Below are positions 42,214-44,597 of a stretch of 44,597 nt of DNA, in pieces. The notes beneath the pieces are model-generated. The model was not told the DNA's origin. It made no database searches and was given only the letters and a program-made list of their open reading frames with translations. Within the stretch, counting starts at the first letter, position 1, and every line of letters begins with the position of its first letter. A program made the position numbers and the translations under genes. The stretch is from Planctomycetota bacterium (GTDB taxonomy: Bacteria; Planctomycetota; Phycisphaerae; Sedimentisphaerales; Anaerobacaceae): positions 1-44,597 of the forward strand of contig JACNGQ010000249.1 in NCBI GenBank assembly GCA_014384025.1, read 5' to 3'.

Positions 42214-43677
42214 TTAGTTCTTCACGATAGCGGCAACCCAGCCGCCCTTGTACGGCGCGGAGAGCGTTACAACACGACCGCTCTGGATGGTCTTATTCAT
42301 CAGGCGATAGCGCCCAGCGGCCGAGGTCTGTGTTGGTATGCCCATGGAGACACTAAGCCATGTCACATCAAAGGAGCCCGTTGCGCCGGACAGATCAAGC
42401 CCAACAGATCCGCCATTCGTGAAATAGAGCGCATAGCGTTCTCCGGGTTTCGCCGCCAGGTAGGCCTCGTTACTCTCGCGGTCCGAAAGCAGCTCCATCT
42501 TCGGGGTGATATCCCAGAACTTGATCAGCCCTTCCAGAATTCGCGCGGCCTTGATGCTTGCCTTGGCGAAGTCGTTGAGCCCGTTGCCGGCGTCCGGACG
42601 GTGGAACCGGGCGCTAGCTGAGCCGCCCAGGATATTTCGCCAGAATCGTTCAACACCATCCTCAGGCCCGCCAGTGCCAAAGCTATAGTAGCCGCTGCCA
42701 TATATCTTCGTATGATTGCTTGGGCGCGGATGCGTATTGACTTGCCGCAAAAGCCACTGCAGCCTTTCCCAGTGCGTCTGATCGTAGTTCCGGCTGTTCA
42801 CCTGCGAGATATCGGCAAACATGTAGTGCTCGGGGTCTTTGAAGATGAGCGAAGTATGCTTTGCTTTTTCGGCCATGTATGCATCGTCGAACATGTCGGT
42901 AGTGCAGACCTTCACGCCCTTTTCGGCGGCCCTGGCCTTGATGAACCGAATCCAGTACTGCCCCCACTGAGCCGGGGTGGACGTCTCATTGTCCATGCAG
43001 TAGAGCACATGTCCATAGTCCAGGCTGTAGGACAGCATCTTGGCGACGAATGCTTCCTGGTACGTCCGAATGAGATCGAGTTTCTTACTATACCGCAGCA
43101 TATCTTTAATCGAGTGAAAGAAAGGTTGTAAATCTTGGCCGGAATGCTTGGGGTACTCGGAAGCAAAGCCTGTTTGCTCGTAGGTATAGTTCACGTTGTT
43201 GCCGGGATTCCAAGGGCTTGTCTCCCAGTTCAGTGTCGAATAGTCGAAGCGGTCCCAAACCTCAATCTGCACAATGATTGCCCGCTCGACGGTCCATTTC
43301 AGCATGTCCTGGAAGCGCTTCCAGTATTCCTGGTTCCACTGATCGAGGTCGAACTTTCCATTCGGCAGCAGCTTGTGCGGCTTGAGATCCTTGCCCTCCC
43401 GCTGGCTCATCGTATTGCGTACGTAGTTGGCCCCGACCGCCTGTATCTCGTCGAGATGCATTTTGAGGTCATCGAGCAAAAAGATATGGTCGGTCTTGCT
43501 TCCGCCCAGCAGCATCACGGGCTTGCCTTCGTATTGCCAGTACCGCGGGTTTTTCGTATAGGGCTGAATGCGGTCGGCGTTCTTGTCTTCGGCCGACAAC
43601 CGCGAGACACCAGCCGTGTTCAAGACAACTGACACAACCGTAATCATAAGAAGAACTCGATATGAGAACCAATACAT
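42214..43677 (-). CDS. Exported DUF4038/apiosidase-like glycoside hydrolase
   Basis: A 487-residue protein counted from ATG 43677, chosen because AAAGGAGC lies six bases upstream and a signal peptide begins there; the frame is open 24 codons further. The mature part starts near AEDK. Residues about 35-370 look like a TIM-barrel of the DUF4038/apiosidase-like type: YWQYEGKPVMLLGGSKTD at the start, VGANYVRNTMSQ, IVQIEVWDRFDY, and YCMDNETSTP with a likely catalytic Glu. The end (about 385-487) fits the putative collagen-binding/beta-sandwich domain (SNEAYLAAKPGERYALYFTNGG...). These enzymes act on plant or algal glycans. The identity of the substrate is unknown. Confidence 0.75.
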   Translation of the reverse strand: MYWFSYRVLLMITVVSVVLNTAGVSRLSAEDKNADRIQPYTKNPRYWQYEGKPVMLLGGSKTDHIFLLDDLKMHLDEIQAVGANYVRNTMSQREGKDLKPHKLLPNGKFDLDQWNQEYWKRFQDMLKWTVERAIIVQIEVWDRFDYSTLNWETSPWNPGNNVNYTYEQTGFASEYPKHSGQDLQPFFHSIKDMLRYSKKLDLIRTYQEAFVAKMLSYSLDYGHVLYCMDNETSTPAQWGQYWIRFIKARAAEKGVKVCTTDMFDDAYMAEKAKHTSLIFKDPEHYMFADISQVNSRNYDQTHWERLQWLLRQVNTHPRPSNHTKIYGSGYYSFGTGGPEDGVERFWRNILGGSASARFHRPDAGNGLNDFAKASIKAARILEGLIKFWDITPKMELLSDRESNEAYLAAKPGERYALYFTNGGSVGLDLSGATGSFDVTWLSVSMGIPTQTSAAGRYRLMNKTIQSGRVVTLSAPYKGGWVAAIVKN

Positions 43678-43866
43678 AGTTTGCTCCTTTGTCACTATAT
43701 ATATTGCAGCCCGTAGGGTACATTTATTTATACAGGGCTCGAAAGACAATACTAACCAGTCGTCAAATCAGTTATTTATGTTATCCTTTGGATTTAAAGC
43801 ATGCAAGCTCTATCTGGAGTATAGTGATTTCTATGGAAATACCTTCTGGTCAGTCAGCCAAATTGC

Positions 43867-44556
43867 TCAAGGTATTGGACCTATCGTGCTTGAAAGGATG
43901 GCATTGAACAGCAGACGAAAGGTCCCATGTGACTGCCCACGATGTTGAACTCGAAATCCTAACAGAATGATTTTTCCCCTGCCGTATTGCATTTCCATAC
44001 CGGTTTTATCTTTCCATTGATCCGGCAACGAAATTAGCTGAAAAGCAATACCTGCCTTGAACAGACGGTTTATCAGGCGATAGTTATCATTCGAACCGGC
44101 CTGCACCACATAAGCGCTAGCTTGTTCAGGCAATTCTATAACCTTGCCTTGTGGCAAGGTCACAACCTCGAGTTTTCGCGATCGAGATTCAAATGGCTGA
44201 TATACACTCACAGTACGCACTCCCATCTGTAAAGGCAGAGTCCAGCCAGCTATGTCATATGGAGCTTCGGGCGGCCCTCCCAAGTAGTAGGACCGATTTG
44301 GATATACCTGCCGTTCCATCATATCGTTGAGATGAGAACGGTACGGCTGTGAGCAATAGAGGATGTATGTCCCGGCTGGATAGCGTACGCTGTCGGCGAA
44401 AATTTCTTCTTCCGCCTGATGAACCTCGACGCCAGTGGCGTGCAGAATAGACAGCATTTCGGTTGCGGTTCGATCATCGTACTGATCTGGAGGAACAAGC
44501 CATGCAAAAGGCGGCTCTGTTTTGCCACGTTCTATTGCATCAGTGTGTGAAATATT
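43867..44556 (-). pseudogene. C-terminal remnant of an M14-family carboxypeptidase
   Basis: The frame is open from 44556 to 43867 (about 229 codons). It begins just after a TAA at 44557-44559 and has no start before Met at 44457, although family similarity begins upstream of that Met (PPFAWLVPPDQYDDR). The segment matches the C-terminal domain of bacterial exported M14 zinc carboxypeptidases: YPAGTYILYCSQPYRSHLNDMME, GGPPEAPYDIAGWTLPLQMGV and GFRVQHRGQSHGTFRLLFNA. The zinc-binding HxxE...H catalytic domain would lie to the right and is absent in this frame within the window. Either an in-frame stop or an upstream frameshift breaks the gene. The window edge hides the rest. Confidence 0.7.
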
Positions 44557-44597
44557 TTACTGGCGCTCTGTAAGTGCCTGTTTTATAATGACTTATG

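Overview
The window looks like chromosomal DNA of a planctomycete, most probably of the class Phycisphaerae (Sedimentisphaerales-like). This is inferred from gene style, not from a marker tree. The pointers are a prepilin-leader protein of the kind abundant in Planctomycetota and Lentisphaerota, secreted proteins with LamG, PKD, HYR and beta-helix domains, a reduced type II secretion/type IV pilus-like operon, many polysaccharide-related exported enzymes, and AT-rich degenerate repeats based on AATTGGGTTTG. A Kiritimatiellota or Lentisphaerota host cannot be excluded.

Layout. A tRNA-Arg(CCU) lies at the left edge (6-79). Four leftward genes for exported proteins follow (120-5445): a nucleoside hydrolase, a pseudopilin-like protein, a large secreted repeat protein and an SGNH esterase. 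A rightward parE-parC topoisomerase IV operon occupies 5801-9693. An AT-rich accessory island with repeats and hairpins (9694-14568) carries one large gene, a KAP-family P-loop NTPase (10585-13740). KAP proteins include the phage-exclusion protein PifA, so it is a possible defence gene. A Tat-exported Gfo/Idh/MocA oxidoreductase follows (14569-15894).

The centre is signalling and secretion. It holds a hybrid histidine kinase (16491-19430), a small membrane coiled-coil protein (19700-20071), a frameshifted secreted beta-helix/PKD/HYR gene (20254-22112, minus) and a REC-PAS-PAS kinase (22781-24718, minus). Divergent from that kinase runs an 11-gene operon (25111-36492) for a small type II secretion/type IV pilus-like machine. 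Its genes encode the ATPase, the platform protein, two major-type pseudopilins, minor pseudopilins, a PilM-PilN fusion, a PilO-like protein and a short secretin. The GspJ/PilW-type minor pseudopilin is fused to a LamG domain and a six-blade YWTD propeller. Two response regulators and a sensor kinase lie just downstream (36657-39817). That kinase has an extracytoplasmic sensor region that resembles the one in the kinase at 16491.

The right end (39955-44556, minus) returns to exported catabolic enzymes: a heparinase II/III-like lyase, a DUF4038/apiosidase-like glycosidase, and the C-terminal remnant of an M14 carboxypeptidase that has lost its catalytic domain.

Working model (inference): the pseudopilus machine exports or displays carbohydrate-active proteins, its tip carries a large adhesive or carbohydrate-binding fusion, and the flanking kinases and regulators tune it. 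The best candidates for something not previously described are the pseudopilin-LamG-propeller fusion, the terminator between the duplicated pseudopilin genes, and the shared sensor module in the flanking kinases.
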